This document shows, in pieces, positions 16,338-26,514 of a DNA stretch of 64,000 nucleotides. The stretch is from NCBI RefSeq assembly GCF_020400655.1, contig NZ_JAINRC010000001.1:62001-126000 (forward strand). The letters are read 5' to 3'. Made by a program: the position numbers and the translations under genes. The notes below the pieces were generated by a model. That model saw only the letters and a list, made by a program, of their open reading frames with translations. It was not told the origin of the DNA and ran no database searches. This DNA is from Streptomyces spinosus (lineage in GTDB: Bacteria; Actinomycetota; Actinomycetes; Streptomycetales; Streptomycetaceae). Position 1 is the first letter of the stretch, and every line of letters begins with the position of its first letter.

Positions 16338-17923
16338 CCGAGAACGCACCCGCCCAGGCGCCCGCACCCGAGGAGGTGCGCGTGCCGGTGGCCCCGGCCG
16401 CCGACTGGGAGAACCCGCTGCGGGACGCCCGGGACCGCCGGCTCCCCCGCATCGCCGGGCCGTCGGGCCTGGTCATCTTCGGAGTGACCGGCGACCTGTC
16501 CCGCAAGAAGCTGATGCCGGCCGTGTACGACCTGGCCAACCGCGGTCTGCTGCCGCCGGGCTTCTCGCTCGTCGGGTTCGCCCGCCGGGACTGGGCCGAC
16601 CAGGACTTCGCGCAGGTCGTGCACGACGCCGTGAAGGAGCACGCCCGCACCCCGTTCCGCGAGGAGGTGTGGCAGCAGCTCGCCGAGGGCATGCGGTTCA
16701 TCCCCGGTGACTTCGACGACGACACCGCGTTCAAGCAGCTGAAGGACGCCGTCGACGAGCTGGACTCCTCCCGGGGCACCGGCGGCAACTTCGCCTTCTA
16801 CCTCTCGGTGCCGCCGAAGTTCTTCCCGAAGGTCGTGCAGCAGCTGAAGAAGCACGGCCTGGCCAGCCCGCCGGAGGGTTCCTGGCGCCGCGCGGTCATC
16901 GAGAAGCCGTTCGGGCACGACCTGGACAGCGCGCGTGAGCTGAACACGATCGTGCACGAGGTGTTCGAGCCGGACCAGGTGTTCCGCATCGACCACTACC
17001 TCGGCAAGGAGACCGTCCAGAACATCCTGGCGCTGCGCTTCGCCAACCAGATGTACGAGCCGATCTGGAACCGGTCGTACGTCGACCACGTGCAGATCAC
17101 GATGGCCGAGGACATCGGCATCGGCGGCCGGGCCGGCTACTACGACGGCATCGGCGCCGCCCGCGACGTCATCCAGAACCACCTGCTCCAGCTCATGGCG
17201 CTGACCGCCATGGAGGAGCCGATCGCGTTCGACGCCGAGGCGCTGCTCACCGAGAAGCTGAAGGTGCTGAAGTCGGTGCGGCTGCCGGAGGACCTGGGCC
17301 GGCACACCGTGCGCGGCCAGTACGCGGCCGGCTGGCAGGGCGGCGAGAAGGTCGTCGGCTACCTCCAGGAGGACGGCATCGACCCCAAGTCGAAGACCGA
17401 CACCTTCGCCGCGATCAAGCTGGGCATCGACAACCGCCGCTGGGCGGGCGTCCCCTTCTACCTGCGCACCGGCAAGCGCCTGGGCCGCCGGGTCACCGAG
17501 ATCGCGGTGGTCTTCAAGCGGGCCCCGCACTCGCCGTTCGACTCCACCGCCACCGAGGAGCTGGGGCAGAACGCGATCGTCATCCGCGTCCAGCCGGACG
17601 AGGGCATGACCGTGCGGTTCGGCTCGAAGGTGCCGGGCACGTCGATGGAGATCCGGGACGTGTCGATGGACTTCGCCTACGGCGAGTCGTTCACCGAGTC
17701 GAGCCCGGAGGCGTACGAGCGGCTCATCCTGGACGTACTGCTCGGCGACGCCAACCTGTTCCCCCGCCACCAGGAGGTGGAGGAGTCCTGGAAGATCCTC
17801 GACCCGATCGAGGAGTACTGGGCGTCGCACGGCAGGCCGGCGCAGTACGCGTCGGGCAGCTGGGGACCGAGGGAAGCCGACGAGATGCTCGCACGAGACG
17901 GACGGAGCTGGCGCAGGCCATGA
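16334..17923 (+). CDS. zwf: Glucose-6-phosphate 1-dehydrogenase
   Basis: A 529-residue enzyme that oxidises glucose-6-phosphate to 6-phosphogluconolactone with NADP. The nucleotide-binding motif is [16 protein letters not shown] (about 47-62), EKPFG is at 190-194, and the active-site signature RIDHYLGKE at 218-226. The N-terminal 40 residues are an Ala/Pro-rich extension common in actinobacteria. ATG 16334 overlaps the tal stop and its own stop overlaps opcA (ATGA on both sides). It needs OpcA for full activity in actinobacteria, which fits the next gene. Confidence 0.97.
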   Translation: MTENAPAQAPAPEEVRVPVAPAADWENPLRDARDRRLPRIAGPSGLVIFGVTGDLSRKKLMPAVYDLANRGLLPPGFSLVGFARRDWADQDFAQVVHDAVKEHARTPFREEVWQQLAEGMRFIPGDFDDDTAFKQLKDAVDELDSSRGTGGNFAFYLSVPPKFFPKVVQQLKKHGLASPPEGSWRRAVIEKPFGHDLDSARELNTIVHEVFEPDQVFRIDHYLGKETVQNILALRFANQMYEPIWNRSYVDHVQITMAEDIGIGGRAGYYDGIGAARDVIQNHLLQLMALTAMEEPIAFDAEALLTEKLKVLKSVRLPEDLGRHTVRGQYAAGWQGGEKVVGYLQEDGIDPKSKTDTFAAIKLGIDNRRWAGVPFYLRTGKRLGRRVTEIAVVFKRAPHSPFDSTATEELGQNAIVIRVQPDEGMTVRFGSKVPGTSMEIRDVSMDFAYGESFTESSPEAYERLILDVLLGDANLFPRHQEVEESWKILDPIEEYWASHGRPAQYASGSWGPREADEMLARDGRSWRRP

Positions 17924-18846
17924 AGATCGACCTGACCGACACCACGGCAAGCAAGATCAACAAGGCGTTGGTGCAGGGCCGCCGCGCCATCGGGACGCCC
18001 GCCGTGGGCATGGTCCTGACGATGGTCATCGTCACGGACGAGGAGAACGCCTACGACTCGATCAAGGCGGCCGAGGAGGCCTCGCACGAGCACCCCTCGC
18101 GCACCCTGGTCGTCATCCGCAGGCAGGCCCGCACCCTGCGCGACCGCACCCACTCCCGGCTGGACGCCGAGGTCCGGGTCGGCTCCGAGGCCGGCACCGG
18201 CGAGACGGTGGTGCTGCGCACCTACGGCGAGGTGTCCGACCACGCCGACTCGGTGGTGCTGCCGCTGCTGCTGCCGGACGCCCCGGTGGTCGTGTGGTGG
18301 CCGGTGGACGCGCCCGAGGCCCCGTCCAAGGACCCGCTGGGCGCGCTCGCCCAGCGCCGGATCACCGACCTGTACGCCGTCGAGCGGCCGCTGGAGGTCC
18401 TGGACGCCCGGGCCCGCACCTACGCCCCCGGCGACACCGACCTCGCCTGGACCCGGCTGACCCTGTGGCGGTCGATGCTGGCCGCCGCCCTGGACCAGGC
18501 CCGTGTGAAGGTGACCTCGGCCGCCGTCGAGGCCGAGGCCGACAACCCCAGCGCCGAGCTGCTCGCCCGCTGGCTCCAGGTCCGCCTGGGCGTCCCGGTG
18601 GACCGGGTGCACAGCGCCGGCCCGTTCGTGACGGCCGTACGCCTCGGCACCGCGAACGGCGAGATCGTCGTCGACCGCCCCGAGGGCCCGCTGGCCACGC
18701 TGACCCTGCCGGGCCAGCCGCCGCGCACCCTCGCCCTGAAGGTCCGCCCCACCTCCGAACTGATCGCCGAGGAACTGCGCCGCCTCGACGCGGACGAGAT
18801 GTACGCCATCGCCCTGCAGGGCGAGGGCACCAAGGAGAACGCCTGA
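17920..18846 (+). CDS. opcA: Glucose-6-phosphate dehydrogenase assembly protein OpcA
   Basis: A 308-residue actinobacterial OpcA. It activates and helps assemble glucose-6-phosphate dehydrogenase. The N-terminus [20 protein letters not shown] and the central [18 protein letters not shown] are characteristic of the family, and no catalytic motif of another enzyme is present. ATG 17920 overlaps the zwf stop by 4 bp, in keeping with a 1:1 complex. One base separates its stop from pgi. Confidence 0.96.
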   Translation: MKIDLTDTTASKINKALVQGRRAIGTPAVGMVLTMVIVTDEENAYDSIKAAEEASHEHPSRTLVVIRRQARTLRDRTHSRLDAEVRVGSEAGTGETVVLRTYGEVSDHADSVVLPLLLPDAPVVVWWPVDAPEAPSKDPLGALAQRRITDLYAVERPLEVLDARARTYAPGDTDLAWTRLTLWRSMLAAALDQARVKVTSAAVEAEADNPSAELLARWLQVRLGVPVDRVHSAGPFVTAVRLGTANGEIVVDRPEGPLATLTLPGQPPRTLALKVRPTSELIAEELRRLDADEMYAIALQGEGTKENA

Positions 18847-18847
18847 G

Positions 18848-20500
18848 ATGGCCGAGTACCCGAAGCTCACCCACCGGCCCGAGTGGACGGCCCTCGCCGA
18901 CCACCGCGCCCAGGGCCAGCCGCACCTGCGCGAGCTGTTCGCGGCGGACCCCGGCCGCGCCGAGCGGTACGTCGTGCGGGTCGGCGACCTGCACATCGAC
19001 TACAGCAAGCAGCTGATCACCGACGAGACCCTGGCCCTGCTCCAGGAACTCGCCACCGCCACCGGCGTGTTCGCGCTGCGGGACGCCATGTTCCGCGGCG
19101 AGAGGATCAACCTCACCGAGAACCGGGCGGTGCTGCACACCGCGCTGCGGGCCTCCCGGGACGCGGTGGTCGAGGTCGACGGCGAGAACGTCGTGCCGAA
19201 GGTGCACGCCGTGCTCGACAAGATGGCCGGCTTCGCCGACCGCGTCCGCTCCGGCGAGTGGACCGGCCACACCGGCAAGCGCATCAGGAACGTGGTCAAC
19301 ATCGGCATCGGCGGCTCCGACCTCGGACCCGCGATGGCCTACGAGGCGCTGCGCCCGTACACCGCACGGGAGTTGACGTTCCGGTTCGTGTCGAACGTGG
19401 ACGGCTCCGACCTGCACGAGGCCACCCGCGACCTGGACCCGGCCGAGACGCTGTTCATCGTGGCGTCCAAGACGTTCACCACGATCGAGACGATCACCAA
19501 CGCCACCTCCGCCCGCTCCTGGCTGCTGAGGGCCTTCGACGGCGACGAGAAGGCCGTGGCCAAGCACTTCGTGGCGCTGTCCACGAACGCGGAGAAGGTC
19601 ACCGAGTTCGGCATCGACCCGGACAACATGTTCGAGTTCTGGGACTGGGTCGGCGGCCGGTACTCCTACGACTCCGCCATCGGCCTCTCCCTGATGATCG
19701 CCATCGGCCCGGACCGGTTCCGCGAGATGCTGGACGGCTTCCGGACCGTCGACGACCACTTCCGCACCGCGCCCGCCGAGGCCAACGCGCCGCTGCTGCT
19801 GGGCCTGCTGGGCATCTGGTACGACAACTTCTTCGACGCCCAGACCCACGCGGTGCTGCCGTACTCGCACTACCTGTCGAAGTTCACCGCGTACCTCCAG
19901 CAGCTGGACATGGAGTCCAACGGCAAGTCGGTGCAGCGCGACGGCAACCCGGTGGAGTGGCAGACCGGCCCGGTCGTCTGGGGCACCCCGGGCACCAACG
20001 GCCAGCACGCCTACTACCAGTTGATCCACCAGGGCACCAAGCTCATCCCGGCCGACTTCATCGGCTTCGCCCGCCCCATCGGCGAGCTGAGTGACGAACT
20101 CAAGGCCCAGCACGACCTGTTGATGGCCAACTTCTTCGCCCAGACCCAGGCGCTCGCCTTCGGCAAGACCGCCGAGGAGGTCCGCGCGGAGGGCGTGGCC
20201 GAGGAGCAGGTCGCGCACCGCACCTTCCGCGGCGACCACCCCACCACCACCATCCTCGCCACCGAGCTGACCCCGTCGGTGCTCGGCCAGCTGATCGCCC
20301 TCTACGAGCACAAGGTGTTCGTCCAGGGCGCGGTGTGGAACATCGACTCCTTCGACCAGTGGGGCGTGGAGCTGGGCAAGGTCCTCGCCAAGCGCGTCGA
20401 ACCGGCCCTCACCGAGGGCGCGGACGTGCCGGGTCTCGACCCGTCCACCACGGCCCTCGTCGCCGCCTACCGCACTCTCAAGAACGCATCGGAGAAGTGA
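18848..20500 (+). CDS. pgi: Glucose-6-phosphate isomerase
   Basis: A 550-residue isomerase that interconverts glucose-6-phosphate and fructose-6-phosphate. Both PGI signatures are present: [14 protein letters not shown] in the middle and [18 protein letters not shown] near the end, along with [11 protein letters not shown] and the ESNGKSV segment. Length is usual for the long bacterial type. Its position between opcA and gnd couples recycling of pentose-pathway fructose-6-phosphate back to glucose-6-phosphate, giving a cyclic NADPH-forming route. It starts one base after the opcA stop. Confidence 0.96.
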   Translation: MAEYPKLTHRPEWTALADHRAQGQPHLRELFAADPGRAERYVVRVGDLHIDYSKQLITDETLALLQELATATGVFALRDAMFRGERINLTENRAVLHTALRASRDAVVEVDGENVVPKVHAVLDKMAGFADRVRSGEWTGHTGKRIRNVVNIGIGGSDLGPAMAYEALRPYTARELTFRFVSNVDGSDLHEATRDLDPAETLFIVASKTFTTIETITNATSARSWLLRAFDGDEKAVAKHFVALSTNAEKVTEFGIDPDNMFEFWDWVGGRYSYDSAIGLSLMIAIGPDRFREMLDGFRTVDDHFRTAPAEANAPLLLGLLGIWYDNFFDAQTHAVLPYSHYLSKFTAYLQQLDMESNGKSVQRDGNPVEWQTGPVVWGTPGTNGQHAYYQLIHQGTKLIPADFIGFARPIGELSDELKAQHDLLMANFFAQTQALAFGKTAEEVRAEGVAEEQVAHRTFRGDHPTTTILATELTPSVLGQLIALYEHKVFVQGAVWNIDSFDQWGVELGKVLAKRVEPALTEGADVPGLDPSTTALVAAYRTLKNASEK

Positions 20501-20502
20501 TC

Positions 20503-21381
20503 ATGCAGCTCGGTCTCATCGGTCTCGGCAAGATGGGCGGCAACATGCGCGAGCGGATCCGCCGCGCCGGCCACACCGTCATCGGCTACGACCGCAACCC
20601 TGAGGTCTCCGACGTCAAGAGCCTCGCCGAACTGGTCGAGAAGCTCGACGCGCCCCGCCACGTGTGGGTGATGGTCCCGGCCGGCACGGCCACCCAGACC
20701 GTCATCGACGAACTCGGCGACCTGCTGTCCCCCGGCGACACCGTGATCGACGGCGGCAACTCCCGCTGGACGGACGACGAGAAGCACGCCGCCGCGCTCG
20801 GCATCAAGGGCATCGGCTTCGTCGACGCCGGCGTCTCCGGCGGTGTGTGGGGCCTGGAGAACGGCTACGCGCTCATGGTCGGCGGCGACAAGGAGAACGT
20901 GGACCGGCTCCAGCCGATCTTCGACGCGCTCAAGCCGGAGGGCCCCTACGGCTACGTCCACGCGGGCCGGGTCGGCGCCGGGCACTTCTCCAAGATGGTC
21001 CACAACGGCATCGAGTACGCGATGATGCAGGCCTACGCCGAGGGCTGGGAGCTGCTGGAGAAGGTGCACTCGGTGGAGAACGTCCGCGAGGTGTTCCGCT
21101 CCTGGCAGGAGGGCACGGTCATCCGCTCCTGGCTGCTGGACCTCGCGGTCAACGCCCTGGACGAGGACGAGCACCTCCAGAAGCTGCGCGGCTACGCGGA
21201 GGACTCCGGCGAGGGCCGCTGGACCGTCGAGGCGGCCATCGACAACGCCGTGCCGCTGCCCGCGATCACCGCGTCCCTGTTCGCCCGGTTCGCCTCGCGG
21301 CAGGACGACTCCCCGCAGATGAAGATGATCGCCGCGCTGCGCAACCAGTTCGGCGGCCACGCGGTCGAGAAGAAGGACTGA
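20503..21381 (+). CDS. gnd: 6-phosphogluconate dehydrogenase, short (YqeC/GntZ-like) type
   Basis: A 292-residue decarboxylating dehydrogenase that forms ribulose-5-phosphate. It has the N-terminal dinucleotide motif GLIGLGKMGGNM, substrate-binding VDAGVSGGVWGLENGYALM, and catalytic Lys164 in HFSKMVHNGIEYAMMQA. It is of the short class (about 300 residues) rather than the 470-residue type. The second beta strand ends in GYDRNPE; Asp there usually favours NAD over NADP, so this enzyme may produce NADH while zwf makes NADPH (inference). Two bases separate it from pgi. Confidence 0.95.
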   Translation: MQLGLIGLGKMGGNMRERIRRAGHTVIGYDRNPEVSDVKSLAELVEKLDAPRHVWVMVPAGTATQTVIDELGDLLSPGDTVIDGGNSRWTDDEKHAAALGIKGIGFVDAGVSGGVWGLENGYALMVGGDKENVDRLQPIFDALKPEGPYGYVHAGRVGAGHFSKMVHNGIEYAMMQAYAEGWELLEKVHSVENVREVFRSWQEGTVIRSWLLDLAVNALDEDEHLQKLRGYAEDSGEGRWTVEAAIDNAVPLPAITASLFARFASRQDDSPQMKMIAALRNQFGGHAVEKKD

Positions 21382-21387
21382 CCTGCC

Positions 21388-21975
21388 GTGGGGGACCTCC
21401 TGCTGGTCCGCCACGGTGAGACGGAGTGGAGCCTGTCGGGACAGCACACCAGCTGGACCGACCTGCCCCTCACGGAGCACGGCGAGGAACAGGCCAAGTC
21501 CCTCGCCCCGCTCCTCACCGGCCGGACCTACGCCCTGGCGCTCGCCAGCCCGCTGAGCCGCGCCCTGCGCACCGCCGAACTGGCGGGCATACCCGGGGTC
21601 GTGCCCGACCCCGACCTGCACGAGTGGGACTACGGCGGCTACGAGGGCATCACCACCGCCGAGATCCACCGTTCCCGCCCCGACTGGGACCTGTGGACCG
21701 ACGGCGTGCCGCCCGGCCCCGAGGGGCACCCCGGCGAGTCGCCGGAGGCGATCGGCGCCCGCGCCGACCGGGTCCTGGCCCGCCTGGCCCCGGCCCTGGC
21801 CGGGGGCGACGTGGTCCTCGTCGCCCACGCCCACTTCCTGCGCGTCCTCACCGCGCGCCGGCTGGGCCTGCCGCCCGCCGACGGCCGGCTGTTCCAGCTG
21901 GCCACCGGCACGGTCAGCCGTCTGTCGACGGAACACGACCGCCCGGTGATCACGGAGTGGAACGTCCGGCCGTAG
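21388..21975 (+). CDS. Histidine phosphatase (phosphoglycerate-mutase superfamily)
   Basis: A 195-residue branch-1 histidine phosphatase. The phosphohistidine loop is LVRHGETEWSLSGQHTS, Glu is supplied by HEWDYGGYEG, and the second His by LVAHAHFLRVL. It starts with GTG six bases after gnd and ends the operon before a strong terminator, so it should act on a sugar phosphate of the pathway or clear a damaged one; specificity cannot be read. It is often annotated as phosphoglycerate mutase, but size and context favour a phosphatase. Confidence 0.9.
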   Translation: MGDLLLVRHGETEWSLSGQHTSWTDLPLTEHGEEQAKSLAPLLTGRTYALALASPLSRALRTAELAGIPGVVPDPDLHEWDYGGYEGITTAEIHRSRPDWDLWTDGVPPGPEGHPGESPEAIGARADRVLARLAPALAGGDVVLVAHAHFLRVLTARRLGLPPADGRLFQLATGTVSRLSTEHDRPVITEWNVRP

Positions 21976-21990
21976 CCGGCACCGCACGGC

Positions 21991-22032
21991 CGAGCGCCCC
22001 CGGTCCGCCGACGGCGGAACCGGGGGCGCTCG
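21991..22032 (+). terminator. Terminator of the pentose-phosphate operon
   Basis: CGAGCGCCCCCGGT-CCGCC pairs with GGCGG-AACCGGGGGCGCTCG around GACGG-type loop bases, a nearly 20-bp stem starting 15 bp after the last stop codon. Confidence 0.85.
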
Positions 22033-22082
22033 CGTTCAACCCGCCGCCCGTCCGGGCGGATTGACAGCCGCCCGCCCCCCGG

Positions 22083-23561
22083 GTGAGAGTCCCGCCGGTG
22101 GACATCAGCGATCTGACGGCGGCCGAGGAACGGCTGTGGCGGGCCTTCCCGCGCGGGGAGGCCGTGGACTTCCGGGAGTCACCCGACGAGGACCCCGCCG
22201 ACGGGGCGGACTGGGGCGCCGCGCGGACCGTACGGGCCCGGGTGGTGCGGGCCCTGCTCCTCGGCGGGCCGCGGCAGGACGGCGAGACGGCCGCGCTCAG
22301 TCTGGCGGGCGCCCGGATCACGGGCCGGCTGGACCTGCAGTACGCGACCGTCGACCACCCGGTGCGGCTGCGGCACTGCCACTTCGAGGAGGCCCCGCGG
22401 TACCACGCCGCCCGGCTGCGCGAACTCAACCTCAGCGAGTCCGTCCTGCCCGGACTGGTCGCGCACGCCATGCAGGTCGACGGTGCCGTGCGGCTGACCC
22501 GGGCCCGCTGCACGGGGATCGTGCGGCTGGGCGGTGCCCGGATCGCCGGCAGCCTGTACCTGGAGGGCGCCGAGGTGGCCGCGCCGGACGCGCAAGAGCC
22601 GGTGCTCCAGCTCAACCAGGCCGTGATCGGCGCCGACCTGTGGGCGCCGGGGCTGCGCACCCGCGGGCAGGCGCGGCTGAGCGGCGCGACCGTCGCCGGA
22701 TCGGTCAACCTCGGCGAGGCGCGGCTCGACAACCCCGGCAACGCCGCGCTGGAGGCGGAGACGTTCGCCGTGGGCGGCGACATGCTGGTGCGGTACGCGC
22801 GGGTGCGCGGCTCGATGGGCCTGCGCGGCGCCCGTATAGCCGGGCGGCTCGACCTGTCGTACACCGCCCTGTCCCATCCGGGCGGTTCGGCGCTGCGGGC
22901 CAGCAGCACGGCCATCGGCGAGCTGTGGCTGCGCAAGGGGCCGCCCATGGACGGCGCCCTCAACCTGCGCCGCGCACAGATCGACGTGCTGTTCCTGGAG
23001 CCGGAGTGCGCGCCCGGCGAGGTGCTCCTCAACCACCTGTCGTACACCTCCCTGGTCCCGCACGAGGGCGCCGAGCGCCGCCTGCCCGTGCTGGAGCGGG
23101 ACCGCGACGGCTACATCCCGCACGCCTACGAGCAGTTGACGGCCGCCTACCGCCGCGTCGGCGACGACCACGCGGCCCGCCTGGTGCAGCTCGCCAAGCA
23201 GCGCCGGCACCGCCGCACGCTCCCCTGGTACGGCCGGCTGTGGGGCCTGGTCCAGGACGTCACCGTCGGCTACGGCTTCCGGCCGCTGCGCGCCGCCGGC
23301 TGGCTGCTGTCGCTGCTCGCGATCGGTTCCGTCGCCTTCGCGCTGCACCACCCCCTGCCGCTGAAGGCGGACGAGGCACCGCCGTTCCAGCCGGTGTTCT
23401 ACACGCTCGACCTGCTGCTGCCGGTGATCTCCTTCGGGCAGGACTCCGCGTTCGCGCCGCGCGGCGGCTACCAGGTGCTCGCCTACGTCCTCGTCCTCAC
23501 CGGCTGGATCCTGGCGACGACGGTGATCGCCGGCGTCACCCGCGCGGTCAGCCGCCAGTGA
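22083..23561 (+). CDS. Membrane-anchored repeat protein ('membrane-associated oxidoreductase' family)
   Basis: About 492 residues. Residues 70-330 hold degenerate repeats of roughly 20 residues, each with GARI.G.LDL or GA.V.GS.NL (for example LAGARITGRLDLQYA, LGGARIAGSLYLEGA, GARIAGRLDLSYT), suggesting a right-handed beta-helix of pentapeptide-like type. The C-terminal 120 residues contain two hydrophobic segments (LRAAGWLLSLLAIGSVAFAL and LAYVLVLTGWILATTVIAGV). Streptomyces homologues are called membrane-associated oxidoreductases, but I see no cofactor motif. GTG 22083 or GTG 22098 could be the start; neither has a good ribosome site, so a leaderless message is possible. Confidence 0.65.
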   Translation: MRVPPVDISDLTAAEERLWRAFPRGEAVDFRESPDEDPADGADWGAARTVRARVVRALLLGGPRQDGETAALSLAGARITGRLDLQYATVDHPVRLRHCHFEEAPRYHAARLRELNLSESVLPGLVAHAMQVDGAVRLTRARCTGIVRLGGARIAGSLYLEGAEVAAPDAQEPVLQLNQAVIGADLWAPGLRTRGQARLSGATVAGSVNLGEARLDNPGNAALEAETFAVGGDMLVRYARVRGSMGLRGARIAGRLDLSYTALSHPGGSALRASSTAIGELWLRKGPPMDGALNLRRAQIDVLFLEPECAPGEVLLNHLSYTSLVPHEGAERRLPVLERDRDGYIPHAYEQLTAAYRRVGDDHAARLVQLAKQRRHRRTLPWYGRLWGLVQDVTVGYGFRPLRAAGWLLSLLAIGSVAFALHHPLPLKADEAPPFQPVFYTLDLLLPVISFGQDSAFAPRGGYQVLAYVLVLTGWILATTVIAGVTRAVSRQ

Positions 23562-23668
23562 GGTCGCGCACCGGGGCGGACCCCGTCGCGCGCCGGGACC
23601 CTGCTCCTACAATCACCGGCACGCGAACGAGCGCGCCGCTGCGGCGCCTCACGGCCCGAAGGACAGCG

Positions 23669-24334
23669 ATGACCAGCGTCGACGAACCGGTACGACCCGG
23701 CGGGCGGGCGCGCGACGCCGCCCGCACCAGGACCGAGATCCTCGACGTGGCCACGCAGGAGTTCGCGCGGGCCGGCTACGACGGCGCCCGCGTGGACGAG
23801 ATCGCCGCCCGCACCCGTACCACGAAGCGGATGATCTACTACTACTTCGGCGGCAAGGAGCAGCTGTTCACGGCCGTGCTGGAGCGGGCGTACGGGGTGG
23901 TCCGGGACGCCGAGCGGGAGCTGGACGTGGACCACCTGGACCCGGTGGCCGCGATCCGGCGGCTGGCCGAGCTGACCTTCGACCACCACGAGCGGCACCC
24001 GGACTTCATCCGGCTGGTCGGCATCGAGAACATCCACGGCGCCGAGCACATCACGGCCTCCGGGAAGCTGGGCGGGAGCGGCTCCCCGGCGCTGGACGTG
24101 ATCCGCCGCGTCCTCGCCGCCGGGCAGGAGTCCGGGCTGTTCACGGCCGACGTGGACGCGGTCGACCTGCACGCGATGATCAGCTCGTTCTGTTTCTTCC
24201 GGGTCGCCAACCGGCACACGTTCGGCGCCCTGTTCGGCCGGGACCTGGTGGACCCGGCGCGGCGTGAGCACTACCGGACCATGCTCGGGGACATGGTGAT
24301 CGCCTATCTGACGGCGGAGCGGGCGACCGGCTGA
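23669..24334 (+). CDS. TetR-family regulator
   Basis: A 221-residue TetR regulator. The N-terminal HTH is plain: ILDVATQEFARAGYDGARVD then EIAARTRTTKRMIYYYFGGK; the C-terminal ligand domain has LTFDHHERHPDFIRLVGIEN, typical of the group that includes AcuR/RutR-like repressors. ATG 23669 follows GAAGGA. Its target is not obvious; no palindrome stands out in the 107 bp upstream, and the neighbours are a membrane repeat protein and another TetR gene on the opposite strand. Confidence 0.9.
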   Translation: MTSVDEPVRPGGRARDAARTRTEILDVATQEFARAGYDGARVDEIAARTRTTKRMIYYYFGGKEQLFTAVLERAYGVVRDAERELDVDHLDPVAAIRRLAELTFDHHERHPDFIRLVGIENIHGAEHITASGKLGGSGSPALDVIRRVLAAGQESGLFTADVDAVDLHAMISSFCFFRVANRHTFGALFGRDLVDPARREHYRTMLGDMVIAYLTAERATG

Positions 24335-24346
24335 CGGCCCGGCGGA

Positions 24347-24970
24347 TCAGTCGGCCGCCGCGATTGCTTCTCCCGCTCGTCCCTCTCCCGTGGCGGCGTC
24401 CAGCAGGGGGCCCAGTTCCTCCACGACCGTCGTGAGGGGGCGTACGTCCCGTTCGGCGCGTGCCATCAGAATCGCCCCCTCCAGCGTGCTGATCATGAGG
24501 GTGGCCAGGGAGTCCGCGCGGACCGGGGGGACGCCCATGCCGGTCAACGCCTCGGCGACCGGGCCCCGCCAGGTCGCGAACGCGGTGGCCGCCGCCTCGC
24601 GGGTCGAGTCGCCGGACGTGGCGCAGTCGACGGTGGCGGCGGCGACCGGGCACCCCGCCGTGAAGCCGTCGGCCGCGTACTCGTCGGTCCACTGCGCGGC
24701 CATGGCCGCGAAGAGGCCGCTCGGCGTCGGCCGGTCGAGCCCCGCGAGGAAGCGGGCGACCCGCCTGGCCGCGTACCGGCCGGCCCACGCGACCGCCTCG
24801 TTGACCAACTGCTCCTTGCCGCCCGGGAAGTAGTGCTGGAGGGAGCCGCGCGGTGCGTCCGCGTGCGCGGCGACCTCGCGCATGCCGGTCGCGGTGACCC
24901 CCTGCCGCCGGATGAGCTGAGCCGCGCTGAACACCATCCGCTCCCGCGGTCCGCGCCGGGCCTGCGTCAT
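24347..24970 (-). CDS. TetR-family regulator, divergent from a reductase
   Basis: A 207-residue TetR regulator with [23 protein letters not shown] and [20 protein letters not shown], and a LmrA/YxaF-like C-terminal domain ([20 protein letters not shown]). It ends 12 bp from the convergent TetR gene at 23669-24334. It is divergent from the NADPH-dependent reductase at 25073, and two copies of an 18-bp palindrome lie in the 102-bp promoter gap. The reductase would be de-repressed when the regulator binds an inducer, perhaps a xenobiotic or aldehyde (inference). Confidence 0.92.
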   Translation of the reverse strand: MTQARRGPRERMVFSAAQLIRRQGVTATGMREVAAHADAPRGSLQHYFPGGKEQLVNEAVAWAGRYAARRVARFLAGLDRPTPSGLFAAMAAQWTDEYAADGFTAGCPVAAATVDCATSGDSTREAAATAFATWRGPVAEALTGMGVPPVRADSLATLMISTLEGAILMARAERDVRPLTTVVEELGPLLDAATGEGRAGEAIAAAD

Positions 24971-24998
24971 CGTCGACCTCCGTTCCTCCGCCGCCACT

Positions 24999-25043
24999 CT
25001 ATGACCGGCGTCATAGCAACGGCTACTATGACCGCTGTCATAG
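24999..25043. promoter_or_regulatory. Twin TetR operators in a divergent promoter
   Basis: CTATGAC-CGGC-GTCATAG at 24999-25016 and CTATGAC-CGCT-GTCATAG at 25026-25043 share perfect 7-bp arms and differ only in the 4-bp spacer. Centres are 27 bp apart. They lie between the TetR gene (start 24970, minus) and the reductase (start 25073, plus), so a single regulator probably controls both. Confidence 0.85.
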
Positions 25044-25072
25044 TCGACCCCTGGCGCGGAGGGCGGCCAGCC

Positions 25073-25951
25073 ATGCACGTCGGATTCATCGGTCTCGGAG
25101 TGATGGGGCGGCCCATGGCCCTGCGCCTGGCGTCGGCCGGCACACCCCTGCTGGTCTGGAACCGGACCCCCGAGCGGGCGGAGCCGCTGCGCGCGGCCGG
25201 CGCCGAGGTCGCCGCGGACGCCGGGGAGGTGTTCGCGCGGGCCGAGGTGGTGCTGCTGATGCTCGCCGACGAGGCGGCGACGGACGGGGTGCTCGGCCGG
25301 GGCACGCCCGAACTGGCCGCGCGGGTGGCGGACCGGACCGTCGTCCACATGGGCACGACCTCGTCGGAGTACTCCCACGCCCTGGAGACCGAGATCCGCG
25401 CCGCCGGCGGGCGGTACGTCGAGGCACCCGTCTCCGGGTCCCGGGTGCCGGCGGAGCAGGGGCAACTGGTGGCCATGCTCGCCGGGGAGGAGGCCGCCGT
25501 GGCGGCCGTACGGCCACTGCTGGCACCGGTGTACCGGGAGGCGTTCGCGTGCGGTGCGGTGCCGGGTGCGCTGCTGATGAAGCTGGCGGTGAACATCTTC
25601 CTGATCACCCAGGTGACCGGGCTGACCGAGGCGTTCCACTTCGCCGAGCGGCAGGGCCTGGACCGCCGGCTGTTCCTGGACGTCCTGGACGCGGGCCCGA
25701 TGGCCAGCGCGGTGTCCCGGATGAAGGCGCCCAAGCTGCGTGAGCGGGACTTCGCGGTGCAGGCGGCGGCGCTGGACGTGCTCAAGAACAACCGGCTGAT
25801 CGCCGAGGCCGCCCGCAAGGCCCGTATCGCCTCGCCGCTCCTCGACGTCTGCCACACCCTGTTCGAGGAGACGGTGGCACAGGGGCACGGCGGCGAGGAC
25901 ATGGTCGCCGTCCTGCGGGCGATCGAGACACGGACCGCCGAGGAGCCGTGA
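25073..25951 (+). CDS. Beta-hydroxyacid-dehydrogenase-family reductase (glyoxylate/SSA reductase-like)
   Basis: A 292-residue NAD(P)-dependent oxidoreductase. The N-terminal Rossmann motif is [16 protein letters not shown]; strand 2 ends VWNRTPER, the pattern that favours NADPH. The substrate motif is [14 protein letters not shown], and the catalytic lysine lies in [12 protein letters not shown]. Length and motifs fit 3-hydroxyisobutyrate dehydrogenase, glyoxylate/succinic-semialdehyde reductases or imine reductase-like relatives; sequence alone does not choose. Upstream is a region also open in frame but holding the operators, so ATG 25073 (CGGAGGG in the leader) is the start. It is controlled by the divergent TetR gene. 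Confidence 0.88.
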   Translation: MHVGFIGLGVMGRPMALRLASAGTPLLVWNRTPERAEPLRAAGAEVAADAGEVFARAEVVLLMLADEAATDGVLGRGTPELAARVADRTVVHMGTTSSEYSHALETEIRAAGGRYVEAPVSGSRVPAEQGQLVAMLAGEEAAVAAVRPLLAPVYREAFACGAVPGALLMKLAVNIFLITQVTGLTEAFHFAERQGLDRRLFLDVLDAGPMASAVSRMKAPKLRERDFAVQAAALDVLKNNRLIAEAARKARIASPLLDVCHTLFEETVAQGHGGEDMVAVLRAIETRTAEEP

Positions 25952-25982
25952 GCGGGCGGGCGGCCTCGGGACCGCCGCGGGG

Positions 25983-26420
25983 TCAGCCCTTCGGGATGCC
26001 GTACGCCCGCTCGACGCGCAGCCGTACCACCAGCCGGCGGTCGCGGACCATCGCGGCCCGGTAGTCGTCCCAGTCCGGGTGCTCGCCGAGGACGTCCCGG
26101 TAGAGCCGGATCAGTTCCTCGACGGTCTCGTCGTGCGGGTCGGCGGCGACCGGCGTCAGCTCGGCCGTGCCCTCGGCGACGGTGTACGCCCAGCGGTCGT
26201 CGCTGGTGACGTGGTACGAGGCGCGCGGGTCCCGGCGGAGGTTGCGGGTCTTGGCGCGGCCGTCGGTGACCGAGATCCGGATGATCCGCTCGTCGGGGTA
26301 GTAGGCGTGGCTGACGTTGGACAGCTGGGGGCGGCCGTCGCGCCTGAGGGTGACCAGTACGCCGGCGTGTCCCGCGGAGAGGAGGCCGAGCAGCGCGTCC
26401 TGCGAGGAGTCCTGGGTCAT
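25983..26420 (-). CDS. PPOX-class (pyridoxamine-phosphate-oxidase-fold) F420/flavin-dependent protein
   Basis: A 145-residue split-barrel protein: LLGLLSAGHAGVLVTLRRDG, RPQLSNVSHAYYPDERIIRI, then KTRNLRRDPRASYHV and a C-terminal ERAYGIPKG. This matches the actinobacterial PPOX class F420-dependent oxidoreductases (Rv1155-like). It would reduce or oxidise a small molecule using F420 or FMN. ATG at 26420; open frame upstream is non-domain. It is divergent from the TetR gene at 26515 and may share the GTAGACA operator region. Confidence 0.85.
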   Translation of the reverse strand: MTQDSSQDALLGLLSAGHAGVLVTLRRDGRPQLSNVSHAYYPDERIIRISVTDGRAKTRNLRRDPRASYHVTSDDRWAYTVAEGTAELTPVAADPHDETVEELIRLYRDVLGEHPDWDDYRAAMVRDRRLVVRLRVERAYGIPKG

Positions 26421-26477
26421 GCCCGGGTCAACCCACGGCGGTTCCCCGTGCATTCCCTCCCCGCCACCGACGGCGTA

Positions 26478-26510
26478 GTAGACAGTGTCTACGCGCCCCT
26501 GGTAGACACT
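26478..26510. promoter_or_regulatory. TetR-type palindrome GTAGACA-G-TGTCTAC
   Basis: A perfect 15-bp palindrome around one base at 26478-26492, followed by a repeated half-site GGTAGACACT at 26501-26510, immediately before the TetR start codon at 26515. It lies between the PPOX gene and the TetR-MFS pair and fits autoregulation by the TetR protein. Confidence 0.75.
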
Positions 26511-26514
26511 GCCC

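Noticed and set aside
24833..25072. An 80-codon N-terminal extension of the beta-hydroxyacid dehydrogenase.
   Set aside because: It would cover the TetR operators and part of the divergent TetR gene; the Rossmann motif must begin near the N-terminus, as it does from 25073.
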